Origin: Streptomyces sp. SID12488
GTDB lineage: Bacteria > Actinomycetota > Actinomycetes > Streptomycetales > Streptomycetaceae
Assembly: GCF_010548275.1 (NCBI RefSeq)
Contig: NZ_JAAGLT010000016.1
Location: 124,001-188,000 of the forward strand
Direction: 5' to 3'
Length of the DNA: 64,000 nucleotides
In this document: positions 8,006 to 17,750 of the stretch, in pieces
How the letters are laid out: every line of letters starts with the position of its first letter
How positions within the stretch are numbered: position 1 is the first letter of the stretch
The notes under the pieces: generated by a model
Seen by the model: the letters and a program-made list of their open reading frames with translations, nothing else
Database searches by the model: none
Told to the model about the DNA's origin: nothing
Program-made: the position numbers and the translations under genes

Positions 8006-9310
8006 CTATCCCGCAGCGGCAGGCTCCGGCACCGGGGACGTGGTGGTCGGTGGGTGGGTGAGGTCGTAGGCGCTCTCCGCGTGCAGGTGGACGTCGACGC
8101 CCTCCTGTTCTACCTCGGGGCGGACGCGCAGGCCCATCGTCTTGTCCAGGACCTTGGCGATCAGCCAGGTCACGGCGAAGGAGTACGCGAGGACGGCGAA
8201 CGCGCCGACCGCCTGCTTGCCGAGGAGGGAGAAGCCGCCGCCGTAGAGGAGGCCGTCGACGCCGTTCGGGGCGTCCGACGTGGCGAGTACGCCGACCAGC
8301 AGCGTGCCGGTGAGGCCGCCGACGAGGTGGATGCCGACGACGTCGAGGGAGTCGTCGTAGCCGAACCTGTACTTCAGGCCGACCGCGAGAGCACACACCG
8401 CGCCGCCGACGGCACCGAGGGCGAGGGCGCCGACCGGCGAGACCGCGCCGCAGGACGGGGTGATCGCCACCAGACCGGCGATGGCGCCGGAGGCCGCGCC
8501 GAGCGTCGTGGAGTGGCCGTCGCGGACCTTCTCGACGAGGAGCCAGCCGAGCATCGCCGAGCAGGTGGCGGTGAAGGTGTTCAGTACGACGACGGAGGCG
8601 GCGTTGCCCGAGGACAGCGCGGAGCCGCCGTTGAAGCCGAACCAGCCGAACCACAGCAGGCCCGCGCCGAGCATCACCAGGGGCAGGTTGTGCGGACGCT
8701 CCTGGCCGCCCTTCTTCTGCCAGCCGATGCGTCTGCCGAGGACGAGGATCACGGCCAGCGCCGCCGCGCCGGAGTTGATGTGGACGGCCGTACCGCCCGC
8801 GTAGTCGATGGCACCGAGCTTGTTCACGATCCAGCCGCCCGTCACGCCCTTGCCGTCGAAGGCGAACACCCAGTGGGCGACGGGCAGATAGACCAGCGTG
8901 ACCCAGATCCCGGAGAAGGCCATCCAGGCGCCGAACTTGATGCGGTCCGAGATCGCGCCGCAGATCAGGGCGGCGGTGAGGGCCGCGAACAGGGCCTGGA
9001 AGGCGGCGAAGACGGAGAGCGGGATGACCGCCTTCGGGTCGTCCGCGATGACGCCGCTCATGCCGAAGAACTCGGACACGTCACCGAGCAGGCCGGCGCC
9101 GCCGATCGAGTCGCCGAAGGCGGCCGAGAAGCCGTAGACGACCCAGATGCAGCCGACCAGGGCGACGGACCCGAAGGTCATCATGATCATGTTCAGGACG
9201 CTCTTGGCGGCGACCATGCCACCGTAGAAGAGCGCCAGGCCCGGCACCATCAGACAGACGAGTGCCGTGCTCGCGAGCATCCAAGCGGTACTTCCGGTGT
9301 CCATGCGCAC
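8006..9310 (-). CDS. amtB: Ammonium/methylammonium transporter (Amt family)
   Basis: 434 residues from a GTG; the ATG two codons later (9304) is an equally good start. Eleven hydrophobic segments and the family signature DYAGGTAVHINSGAAAL are visible, with GGMVAAKSVLNMIMM near the N-terminus. Amt proteins conduct ammonium and, in many cases, methylammonium across the cytoplasmic membrane. It is the last gene of the minus-strand amine/glutamine block, and no glnK or glnD follows, so this is not the usual nitrogen-control amtB-glnK-glnD operon. That context fits uptake of an amine substrate for the neighbouring enzymes. A second dedicated Amt elsewhere in the genome is likely. Confidence 0.93.
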   Translation of the reverse strand: MRMDTGSTAWMLASTALVCLMVPGLALFYGGMVAAKSVLNMIMMTFGSVALVGCIWVVYGFSAAFGDSIGGAGLLGDVSEFFGMSGVIADDPKAVIPLSVFAAFQALFAALTAALICGAISDRIKFGAWMAFSGIWVTLVYLPVAHWVFAFDGKGVTGGWIVNKLGAIDYAGGTAVHINSGAAALAVILVLGRRIGWQKKGGQERPHNLPLVMLGAGLLWFGWFGFNGGSALSSGNAASVVVLNTFTATCSAMLGWLLVEKVRDGHSTTLGAASGAIAGLVAITPSCGAVSPVGALALGAVGGAVCALAVGLKYRFGYDDSLDVVGIHLVGGLTGTLLVGVLATSDAPNGVDGLLYGGGFSLLGKQAVGAFAVLAYSFAVTWLIAKVLDKTMGLRVRPEVEQEGVDVHLHAESAYDLTHPPTTTSPVPEPAAAG

Positions 9311-9335
9311 ACTCCACGGAGAAGTCCAACTGAGG

Positions 9336-9348
9336 GAAACGATGTTTC
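9336..9348. promoter_or_regulatory. Palindrome upstream of the Amt gene
   Basis: GAAACGATGTTTC is a perfect 5-3-5 dyad 26 bp before the GTG of the transporter, in the 144-bp gap behind the XRE-cupin gene. It may be an operator for that regulator; the spacing does not fit a GlnR box. Confidence 0.35.
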
Positions 9349-9454
9349 ACCGCAGTAGACAGGTGGTGCGTTACAGGACACCCCTGTGGCCGATTAAGGC
9401 CGGGTTTCCGTAGCCGTGGCTGGGTTTCAGCGACTGGGATGCAGTGGCTGGGTC

Positions 9455-10117
9455 TCAGTGCTGCGGGCTGTCCCCGAAGGCCGTCACCGTCAGGAAGCGG
9501 ATGGGGAGTTCGACCAGCCGCTCGGGGCCGTGCGGCGCCTCGCCGTCGAACTGGAGGGCGTCGCCGGGGCGCAGGGTGTAGCTGGACTTGCCGTGGCCGT
9601 AGGTCATGACGCCCTCCAGCATGTAGAGGAGTTCGGTGCCGGCGTGCTGGAAGAGCGGGAAGACCTCGCTCTGTTCGGTCAGCGTGACCAGCAGGGCGTC
9701 CATGCGCTTGTGGGCGCCCCTGAGCGAGCCGAGCTGGGCGTACTCGTGGCCGACCCTCGTGCCGCGCCGCACGATCCGGGCGCCGTGGTCGGCCGGGACG
9801 AAAACGGCCTCGCGTTCGTCGTCCATACCGCGGAACAGGGCGGTGACCGGGACGTCGAGGCCGCGCGCGAGCCGGGAGAGCGTGGTGAGGCTGCACGCGG
9901 TCTGGGCGTTCTCGATCTTCGACAGCATGGCCTTGGAGATACCGACCCGGATCGCCATCTCGCCGACCGACAGCCCCGCCGCCTGCCGGTACTCACGGGC
10001 CCGGACCGCGATGACGCGCTCCAGCGCCTTGTCGTCGGAGACCTCGGAGACCTCGGAGACCTCGGAGTACAACTCGGAGTCCTCGGGTGCTTCGCCATCT
10101 TCGTGGTGCTCGGTCAT
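9455..10117 (-). CDS. XRE-family regulator with C-terminal cupin
   Basis: 220 residues. An HTH_3 domain near residues 35-90 (LSVGEMAIRVGISKAMLSKI) precedes a cupin near 145-215 (LLYMLEGVMTYGHGKSSYTL, then LQFDGEAPHGPERLVELP). HTH-cupin regulators such as PuuR commonly control amine or amino-acid catabolism, so this is the likely local regulator of the operon. It starts 9 bp after the stop of the flavin oxidase. The N-terminus contains an in-frame 9-bp tandem repeat encoding SEV three times. Confidence 0.9.
   Translation of the reverse strand: MTEHHEDGEAPEDSELYSEVSEVSEVSDDKALERVIAVRAREYRQAAGLSVGEMAIRVGISKAMLSKIENAQTACSLTTLSRLARGLDVPVTALFRGMDDEREAVFVPADHGARIVRRGTRVGHEYAQLGSLRGAHKRMDALLVTLTEQSEVFPLFQHAGTELLYMLEGVMTYGHGKSSYTLRPGDALQFDGEAPHGPERLVELPIRFLTVTAFGDSPQH
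10036..10062. repeat. 9-bp tandem repeat inside the XRE-cupin gene
   Basis: CGGAGACCT occurs three times head to tail (10036, 10045, 10054), then degrades. It adds SEV units to the N-terminal tail and keeps the frame, so copy number could vary harmlessly. Confidence 0.8.
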
Positions 10118-10126
10118 CGGCGCAGT

Positions 10127-11215
10127 TTAACCAGCACGTGCCAGGCGGAAACGGGGATGGGGTTCGGCGCGGCCGGTGGCCAGGTCGGCGGCCATCGCAC
10201 CGATGAGCGGGGCGAACTTGGCGCCGTGGCCGGAGCACGGGGAGACGATGACGAACGGGCCGTGGCGGTCGAGGACGAAGTCCTCGTCGGGGGTGGTGGT
10301 GTAGAGGCAGGTCGCCTCGGCGACCGGGTCGGGTTCGAGGCCGGGGAGGCGGTCGCGGACGAAGCCGCTCACCCGGGTGCGCGACGACGGGTCGACGACT
10401 CCGTCGCGGGTACGGGCGGTGGTGGGCGTGCCGCGGTCGTGCTCGGCGACCTTCATCGCGGGCAGCGGGCCGCCGTCGCTTCCCGAGGGCAGGCCGTAGA
10501 GGTGCAGTTCCCCGTCCCAGATCAGGGTCGGCCACCTGACGGACGGATCCCGCTGCCGGAAGTGGAAGACCTGCTGCTGGGTCACCGCCAACGGCGGCAG
10601 GGGGACGGGCAGTTGGAGCTCGGGCAGCCAGGCGCCGGCCGCGACCACCACCGTGTCGGCCAGGATCTCGTCACCGTCGTCGGTGCGCAGGAGCACCTCG
10701 CCGCTCCCCCGGACCTCGATGCCGGTGACCCGGTTGCCGATGACCGCCCGCGCGCCGTGCTCGATCGCCCGCCGTACACAGGCGGCGACGGTCTCGTCGG
10801 CATCGACCGTGCCCGCGTCCGGGTGGTACAGCACCGGCCCGGTGATACGGATGTACGGCCAGCGCTCCGACGCGGCTTCCGGGCCGAGGAGTTCATGGGG
10901 CACTCCGGCCGCGCCGAGCAGGCCTGCGATCGCCCCGGGGTCGCGGTCCTCGCCCATGTCGAGCCCACCGGTCTTGCGGAGCAGGGGAGTTGAGCTGTCG
11001 TCCTCCAACTCCCGCCACTGCTCGTACGCCTGCCCGGTCAGCCCTACGTAGAAGGGGTCGGCGTACGCCCGCCGGAAGATCCGCGAGCTGCCGTGCGAAC
11101 TGCCGTGCCGGTGACCGATGTCGTAGGCCTCGATCAGGGTGACCTCGTGCCCCTGCCGGGCCAGTTGCCAGGCGGTGGCCGCACCCATCAGTCCGGCGCC
11201 GACGACGGCGATCAC
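10127..11215 (-). CDS. solA: Monomeric sarcosine oxidase/N-methyltryptophan oxidase-like flavoenzyme
   Basis: 362 residues, DAO-type flavoprotein. The dinucleotide site is VVGAGLMGAATA (residues 4-15), followed by GSSHGSSRIFRRAY (38-51). Cys303 in ATCLYTTTPDEDFVLD matches the position of the cysteine that covalently holds FAD in monomeric sarcosine oxidase (motif C-Y-T-x-T-x-D-E-x-F), and SPCSGHGAKF follows. These enzymes oxidise N-methyl or other secondary amino acids, giving an aldehyde, the primary amino acid and hydrogen peroxide. The start overlaps the stop of the GlxD-like gene by 4 bp, so the two are coupled. By context the substrate may be an N-alkylglutamate made by the upstream enzymes; this is inference. 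The symbol is by similarity only. Confidence 0.85.
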   Translation of the reverse strand: MIAVVGAGLMGAATAWQLARQGHEVTLIEAYDIGHRHGSSHGSSRIFRRAYADPFYVGLTGQAYEQWRELEDDSSTPLLRKTGGLDMGEDRDPGAIAGLLGAAGVPHELLGPEAASERWPYIRITGPVLYHPDAGTVDADETVAACVRRAIEHGARAVIGNRVTGIEVRGSGEVLLRTDDGDEILADTVVVAAGAWLPELQLPVPLPPLAVTQQQVFHFRQRDPSVRWPTLIWDGELHLYGLPSGSDGGPLPAMKVAEHDRGTPTTARTRDGVVDPSSRTRVSGFVRDRLPGLEPDPVAEATCLYTTTPDEDFVLDRHGPFVIVSPCSGHGAKFAPLIGAMAADLATGRAEPHPRFRLARAG

Positions 11216-12546
11216 AGTCCCTCCCCGGGGATCCAGTTCGTCCCCGCGAGCGGGACACGCGCCATGGCGGCGGACTCGATCGTAAGGGCCACCAGGTCCT
11301 CGGGTTCGAGATGGAGGAGGTGGGCCTTGCCACAGGCGCGGGCGAGGGTCTGGGCCTCCATGGTCATCACACGGAGGAAGTTGGCGAGCCTGCGTCCGGC
11401 GTCCACCGGGTCGAGGCGGGCGGCGAGTTCCTCGTCCTGGGTGGAGATGCCGGCGGGGTCGCGGCCGTCCTGGTAGTCGTCGAAGTAGCCCGCTGCGGAG
11501 CCCAGTCGGCGGTACTCGGCGTCGTACTTCGGATGGTTGTCGCCGAGTGCGATGAGCGCGGCCGTGCCGATGGCGACCGCGTCCGCGCCGAGTGCGAGGG
11601 CCTTGGCCATGTCGGCGCCGCCCCGGATCCCGCCGGAGACGATCAGCTGGACCTCGCGGTGGACGCCCAACTCCTGTAGTGCGCGCACCGCTTGGGGCAG
11701 GGCTGCCAGGGTGGGGATGCCGACGTGCTCGATGAAGACGTCCTGGGTCGCGGCCGTACCGCCCTGCATGCCGTCGACGACCACGACGTCGGCGCCGGCG
11801 TGGACGGCGAGCTTGACGTCGTAGTACGTCCGGGTCGCGCCGACCTTCACATAGATCGGCTTCTCCCAGTCGGTGATCTCGCGGAGCTCAAGGATCTTGA
11901 TGGCGAGGTCGTCGGGGCCGGTCCAGTCCGGGTGGCGGCACGCGCTGCGCTGGTCGATGCCGACGGGCAACGTCCGCATACCGGCGACCCGTTCGGTGAT
12001 CTTCTGGCCGAGCAGCATGCCCCCGCCGCCGGGCTTGGCACCCTGGCCGAGGACGACCTCGATGGCGTCGGCGGCACGCAGGTCGTCGGGGTTCATGCCG
12101 TAGCGGGACGGCAGGTACTGATAGACGAGGTGCTTGGAGTGCCCACGCTCCTCGGGCGTCATCCCGCCGTCCCCGGTGGTCGTCGACGTCCCCACCTCAC
12201 TGGCACCACGCCCGAGGGCCTCTTTGGCCTGGGCGGAGAGAGCCCCGAAGCTCATACCGGCGATGGTGACCGGGGTGGCGAGGCGGAGCGGGTTCCTGGC
12301 GTGCCGGGCGCCGAGGACGACGTCGGTGTCACAGCGCTCCCGGTAACCCTCCAGCGGATAACGGGACATGGAGGCACCGAGCAGCAACAGATCATCGAAG
12401 TGCGGCAGTCGGCGCTTGGCACCCCACCCCCGGATGTCATAGATACCGGTCTCGGCGGCACGCTGAATGGCGTGAATGGTGGCACGGTCGAACGTCGCCG
12501 ACTCACGCAGGCCGTGGGATGCGGCTTCCAAGGTCAACTCCTTCAT
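11212..12546 (-). CDS. glxD: FMN-binding glutamate synthase-like protein (GlxD/MgsC type)
   Basis: 444 residues with the FMN-barrel part of glutamate synthase large subunit: GTSTTTGDGGM, the glycine-rich GAKPGGGGMLLG, VVVDGMQGGTAAT, and the phosphate-binding SGGIRGGADMAKAL followed by GADAVAIGTAAL. It lacks the amidotransferase and GXGXG domains, which are separate genes here (GlxB and GlxC), as in the Sinorhizobium glx operon and in N-methylglutamate synthase MgsABC. With those partners it should reduce an imine formed from 2-oxoglutarate and an amine or ammonia. A repetitive element separates it from glxC, and its stop overlaps the oxidase start. Confidence 0.85.
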   Translation of the reverse strand: MKELTLEAASHGLRESATFDRATIHAIQRAAETGIYDIRGWGAKRRLPHFDDLLLLGASMSRYPLEGYRERCDTDVVLGARHARNPLRLATPVTIAGMSFGALSAQAKEALGRGASEVGTSTTTGDGGMTPEERGHSKHLVYQYLPSRYGMNPDDLRAADAIEVVLGQGAKPGGGGMLLGQKITERVAGMRTLPVGIDQRSACRHPDWTGPDDLAIKILELREITDWEKPIYVKVGATRTYYDVKLAVHAGADVVVVDGMQGGTAATQDVFIEHVGIPTLAALPQAVRALQELGVHREVQLIVSGGIRGGADMAKALALGADAVAIGTAALIALGDNHPKYDAEYRRLGSAAGYFDDYQDGRDPAGISTQDEELAARLDPVDAGRRLANFLRVMTMEAQTLARACGKAHLLHLEPEDLVALTIESAAMARVPLAGTNWIPGEGL

Positions 12547-12561
12547 CAGGGCTGAGGTGGA

Positions 12562-12661
12562 GCGCCCCCTTTAGGGGCGCGGGGCTGTGTCGATTTGCGG
12601 CTCCGCCGCGCGGGCGCGACAAGCCACGGCGGACCCGCAGCCGAAATACGACCTCACAGCG
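12562..12661. repeat. Streptomyces-type intergenic repetitive element
   Basis: The gap between glxC and glxD opens with GCGCCCC-CTTTA-GGGGCGC (12562-12580) and continues as GGGCTGTG, GCGACAAGCCACGG and CCCGCAGCCGA. That is the look of the short element scattered between genes in many Streptomyces genomes. Recognition is from memory of such genomes. Confidence 0.55.
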
Positions 12662-12664
12662 GAG

Positions 12665-13342
12665 CTAATACGCAGCGGTGTTGTCGACCTTGAAGTGATA
12701 AAGCGTCCTGGCGGAGCCGTACCGCCGGAAATCCGCAGGATCTTCGTCCCGCTCGGCTGCCTTCAACAACTCGGCCAGCTCAGCGAGGTGTTCACCCCGC
12801 ATCTCCTTCTCGACACAGTCCGCACCGAGCGACTTGACCGTGCCCCTCACATAGATCCGGGCCTCGTAGAGGGAGTCCCCAAGCGCGTCCCCGGCGTTCC
12901 CGCACACCACCAACCGCCCCGCCTGCCCCATGAACGCACTCATGTGCCCGACATCGCCCCCCACGACGATGTCCACCCCCTTCATGGAGATCCCGCACCG
13001 CGCGGACGCGTCCCCGTCGATCACCAGAAGCCCGCCATGGCCGGTGGCCCCCGCCGACTGGGACGCGTTCCCCCGCACCCGGACCGTCCCGGACATCATG
13101 TTCTCGGCGACGCCCGTACCCGCGTTGCCGTGGACGGTGACCGTGGCGCGCTGGTTCATGCCGGCGCAGTAGTAGCCGACGTGGCCCTCGATGTCGACGG
13201 CGAGGTCCTCCCGGATTCCGCAGGCCACGGCGTGTGCGCCGCGCGGGTTGAGGACTCGCCAGACATCGGCGGCGCCGGGCGCGTGCAGGGCCTGGTTGAG
13301 CTCCCGCACCGGGGAGTTGGCCAGGTCGATCAGCGTCGCCAT
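12665..13342 (-). CDS. glxC: GXGXG-domain protein, GlxC/MgsB type
   Basis: 225 residues from the ATG at 13342, overlapping the end of glxB by 13 bp. It is a right-handed beta-helix of the glutamate-synthase GXGXG family: repeated GHVGYYCAGMNQ, GNAGTGVAENM, GNASQSAGATGHGG and GNAGDALGDSLY turns. In GltB this domain is structural and transmits between the amidotransferase and FMN sites; here it is a stand-alone subunit. It is found with GlxB and GlxD, so all three probably form one complex. Confidence 0.87.
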   Translation of the reverse strand: MATLIDLANSPVRELNQALHAPGAADVWRVLNPRGAHAVACGIREDLAVDIEGHVGYYCAGMNQRATVTVHGNAGTGVAENMMSGTVRVRGNASQSAGATGHGGLLVIDGDASARCGISMKGVDIVVGGDVGHMSAFMGQAGRLVVCGNAGDALGDSLYEARIYVRGTVKSLGADCVEKEMRGEHLAELAELLKAAERDEDPADFRRYGSARTLYHFKVDNTAAY

Positions 13343-14205
13343 ATGTACACCTCTTCCGGCTCGGGTTCGAAGATGCGGGCGTTCTCGATGCCCGGCAGGA
13401 CGTCCAGCGCCCGGTACTCGGAGGCCATCGCCACCCACGCGTCGGTCTCGGCGACGAGCGCCGGCTTGCAGGCGATGGCGTCACGGACGACGGCGAAGGA
13501 GTCACCGGTCGACACCAGCAGCGTGTAGAAACCGTCGAACCGCTCGCACAGCAGCCGAAGCGCCTTCTCCAGGTCGGCACCCTGTTCCAGCTGACGGGCG
13601 ACGAACCGCGCACCGACCTCGGAGTCGTTCTCGCTGTCGAACTCGACGCCCTGGGCGCGCAGTTCACGCCGGATGGTGGCGTGGTTGGCGAAGGAGCCGT
13701 TGTGCACCAGGCACTGTCCGGGGCCGACCGAGAAGGGGTGCGCGCCCTCCGGGGTGACGGCGGACTCGGTGGCCATACGGGTGTGGCCGACGCCCTGCCA
13801 GCCGGTGACGGCGGCGAGCCCGAAGGCATCCGCCAACTCCACGGGGTTTCCGGTGCCCTTGAGTACGGCCACGTCGGTGCCGGAGCCGATGACGGTGGCA
13901 TGGGGCAGCGCGTCCGCGACGGCGGCGAGCAGATCGGTGACCGGAAGATCCGCGTGTACGACGGTGGTCGCGTCGGCGGCGACGGCCACGGCTCCGGGCA
14001 GCGCGGCCTCGGCCTCGTCCGGCGAGACCCCGAGCAGCGAGACGACGGCGCGTCCCGGCGGGGACAGCCGGGGGTCGCCGTAGACCGCGACGCCCGCCGA
14101 ATCGGGGCCGCGTTCGACGACCTGCCCCAGCATCGCGGTCAGCAGCTCGCCGAGCCGGGGTTCGAGTGAGGGCTCCCGCAGATGGAGCCCCACGATTCCG
14201 CACAT
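13330..14205 (-). CDS. glxB: Class II glutamine amidotransferase, GlxB/MgsA type
   Basis: 291 residues. It begins MCGIVG, so Cys2 becomes the N-terminal nucleophile. The Ntn-hydrolase signatures RGPDSAGVAVYGD, GHTRMATESAVTPEGAHPF and LVHNGSFANH are intact. It hydrolyses glutamine or a glutamylamide and passes the amine on to the FMN subunit. It follows the glutamine-synthetase-like gene by 66 bp and overlaps glxC. In the N-methylglutamate pathway its homologue MgsA uses gamma-glutamylmethylamide; which amide is used here is not visible. Confidence 0.88.
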   Translation of the reverse strand: MCGIVGLHLREPSLEPRLGELLTAMLGQVVERGPDSAGVAVYGDPRLSPPGRAVVSLLGVSPDEAEAALPGAVAVAADATTVVHADLPVTDLLAAVADALPHATVIGSGTDVAVLKGTGNPVELADAFGLAAVTGWQGVGHTRMATESAVTPEGAHPFSVGPGQCLVHNGSFANHATIRRELRAQGVEFDSENDSEVGARFVARQLEQGADLEKALRLLCERFDGFYTLLVSTGDSFAVVRDAIACKPALVAETDAWVAMASEYRALDVLPGIENARIFEPEPEEVYIWRR

Positions 14206-14217
14206 GCCAACTCCTCT

Positions 14218-14286
14218 CAGAAAGCGGCCAGGAGACGATCAGAAGGCGGTCAGGGGGCGATCGGAAGGTGGTTAGAAAGCGGTCAG
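14218..14286. repeat. Degenerate tandem copies of the glnT 3' end
   Basis: On the minus strand the gene end CTGACCGCTTTCTA (14273-14286) recurs as CTGACCGCCTTCTG (14240-14253) and CTGGCCGCTTTCTG (14218-14231) in the gap before glxB, 33 and 22 bp apart. The last copy abuts the GAGGAG ribosome site of glxB. Confidence 0.75.
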
Positions 14287-15633
14287 ATAGCGGTCCAGCT
14301 CCCAGGGGCCGACCGTCGCGTGCCAGTCGAAGAACTCCTCGCGCTTGAGGTCGGCGAAGTACCGGCTCACCCCGGCCCCGGCCGCGTCCAGCGCGCCGCA
14401 GATCACGTCGTCCGCCTGGAGCGCCTCCACGGCGTGCAGCAGGGTCGGCGGGAGTTCCGGGCCCTTGCCGGCCGCACCGGGCTCGCCCGGGTCGAGGCCA
14501 CGTTCGATGCCGTCGAGGCCGGCGGCGAGCGCGGCGGCTGCGGCGAGGTAGGGGTTGGAGGCGCCGTCTCCGCCGCGCAGCTCGATGCGGTTGCCGTCGG
14601 GGACGCGGACGAAGTGGGTGCGGTCGTTGCCGCCGTAGCCCGCGACGCGCGGTGACCAGGTGGCGCCCGAGCGGGTGTTGACCGCGCCGGTGCGCTTGTA
14701 GGAGTTGACCGTCGGCGCGATGACGGCCTGGAGGGCCTGCGCGTGCTCGATGATGCCGGCGACGAACGAGTAGGCGAGCGGGGAGAGTCCGAGCCCGCGT
14801 CCGTCGGTGGCGTCGGGGAAGGCCGGTTCGTCACCCCGCCACAGCGACATGTGCAGATGCATGCCGGTACCGGTGCGGTCGGTGAACGGCTTCGGCATGA
14901 ACGTGGCGGTCATACCCCGCTGTTCGGCCAGCATCGACACCATGTACCGCATGGTGATGACCCGGTCGGCGGTGGTGAGGGCGTCGGCGTGCTTGAAGTT
15001 CTGCTCGAACTGGCCGTTGCCGTCCTCGTGGTCGTTGGCGTAGTTGCCCCAGCCGAGGGAGTTCATCGCGCTGGAGACGGCGGTGAGGTGGTCGTACATC
15101 CGGGTCAGCCCGCGTGCGTCGTAACAGGGTTGGGCGGCGGTGTCCCGGGTGTCGGCGACGCTCAGCACACCGTGTTCGTCCCGGTTGACGAGGAAGTACT
15201 CGACCTCGGCGCCCACGGACAACGACAGCCCCTGGGCGGCGGCCCGTTCGAGCACCCTGCGCAGGATGACGCGCGGGGCGTAGGGCCAGGGTTCGCCCTC
15301 CACGTACGGATCGCAGTGGACGAGGGCGAGGCCGGGCTTGACGAAGGGGACGGGGGTGTAGGAGGAGGCGTCGGGACGGGCGACGACATCGGGGTCGCTG
15401 GGCTGCTGGCCGAGCGCGCCGGCCGCGTAACCGGCGAACCCGACGCCCTCGTCGCGGAGTTCCTCGACGGCCTGGGCCGGGACGAGCTTGGCGCACGGCT
15501 TGCCGGTCAGGTCGACGAAGACGGCGAGCACGAACTCGATGCCGTCGGCGCGGACCAGTTCGGCGAGATCGATGGAAGCCGGGGAGGCCGAGGGATCCGG
15601 GAGAGCGGGGAGATCGGGGATGGCGGTCGCCAT
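14272..15633 (-). CDS. glnT: Glutamine synthetase-like enzyme (GlnT/gamma-glutamylamide synthetase type)
   Basis: 453 residues with the glutamine-synthetase catalytic domain: the metal/glutamate site VGAEVEYFLVNRDEHG, NDHEDGNGQFEQN, GTGMHLHMSLW and SYKRTGAVNTRSGATWSPR. The sequence resembles the GlnT/GMAS branch and not the housekeeping GlnA. There is no obvious adenylylation-loop motif, consistent with a specialised role. It is the first gene of the operon with glxBCD downstream, the arrangement of methylamine-to-N-methylglutamate systems, where the homologue makes gamma-glutamylmethylamide from glutamate, ATP and methylamine. Substrate here could be another amine or ammonia. Confidence 0.88.
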   Translation of the reverse strand: MATAIPDLPALPDPSASPASIDLAELVRADGIEFVLAVFVDLTGKPCAKLVPAQAVEELRDEGVGFAGYAAGALGQQPSDPDVVARPDASSYTPVPFVKPGLALVHCDPYVEGEPWPYAPRVILRRVLERAAAQGLSLSVGAEVEYFLVNRDEHGVLSVADTRDTAAQPCYDARGLTRMYDHLTAVSSAMNSLGWGNYANDHEDGNGQFEQNFKHADALTTADRVITMRYMVSMLAEQRGMTATFMPKPFTDRTGTGMHLHMSLWRGDEPAFPDATDGRGLGLSPLAYSFVAGIIEHAQALQAVIAPTVNSYKRTGAVNTRSGATWSPRVAGYGGNDRTHFVRVPDGNRIELRGGDGASNPYLAAAAALAAGLDGIERGLDPGEPGAAGKGPELPPTLLHAVEALQADDVICGALDAAGAGVSRYFADLKREEFFDWHATVGPWELDRYLTAF

Positions 15634-15739
15634 GGGCCCCTCCTTGAGTGTCCACTGTGGTGAATCTTTGTTGCATGCGAGTAGACACTCTTGGGGTTAC
15701 GGCGAGATTTCCGCCGTGGAAGGTCCCCGTAAGCCAGAA

Positions 15740-15771
15740 GCCGGGCCCCGCCCCGAGAGGCGGAACCCGGC
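15740..15771 (-). terminator. Terminator-like hairpin after the cysteine desulfurase
   Basis: GCCGGG...CCCGGC (15740-15745 with 15766-15771) with an inner GCC/GGC pair lies 24-55 bp past the minus-strand stop of the desulfurase, between it and glnT. Confidence 0.5.
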
Positions 15772-15794
15772 AGATGAGGACCCGGAGGCGCGGG

Positions 15795-17724
<1,930 letters not shown>

Positions 17725-17750
<26 letters not shown>

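Noticed and set aside
9311..9454. GlnR-type nitrogen-control box before the Amt gene
   Set aside because: GTAAC and GAAAC half-sites exist on the minus strand but are 26 bp apart, which does not fit the 11/22-bp GlnR spacing.
13350..13380. GGTTCGAAG-like tRNA T-loop motif
   Set aside because: Lies inside the glxB coding frame with no acceptor stem or cloverleaf around it.
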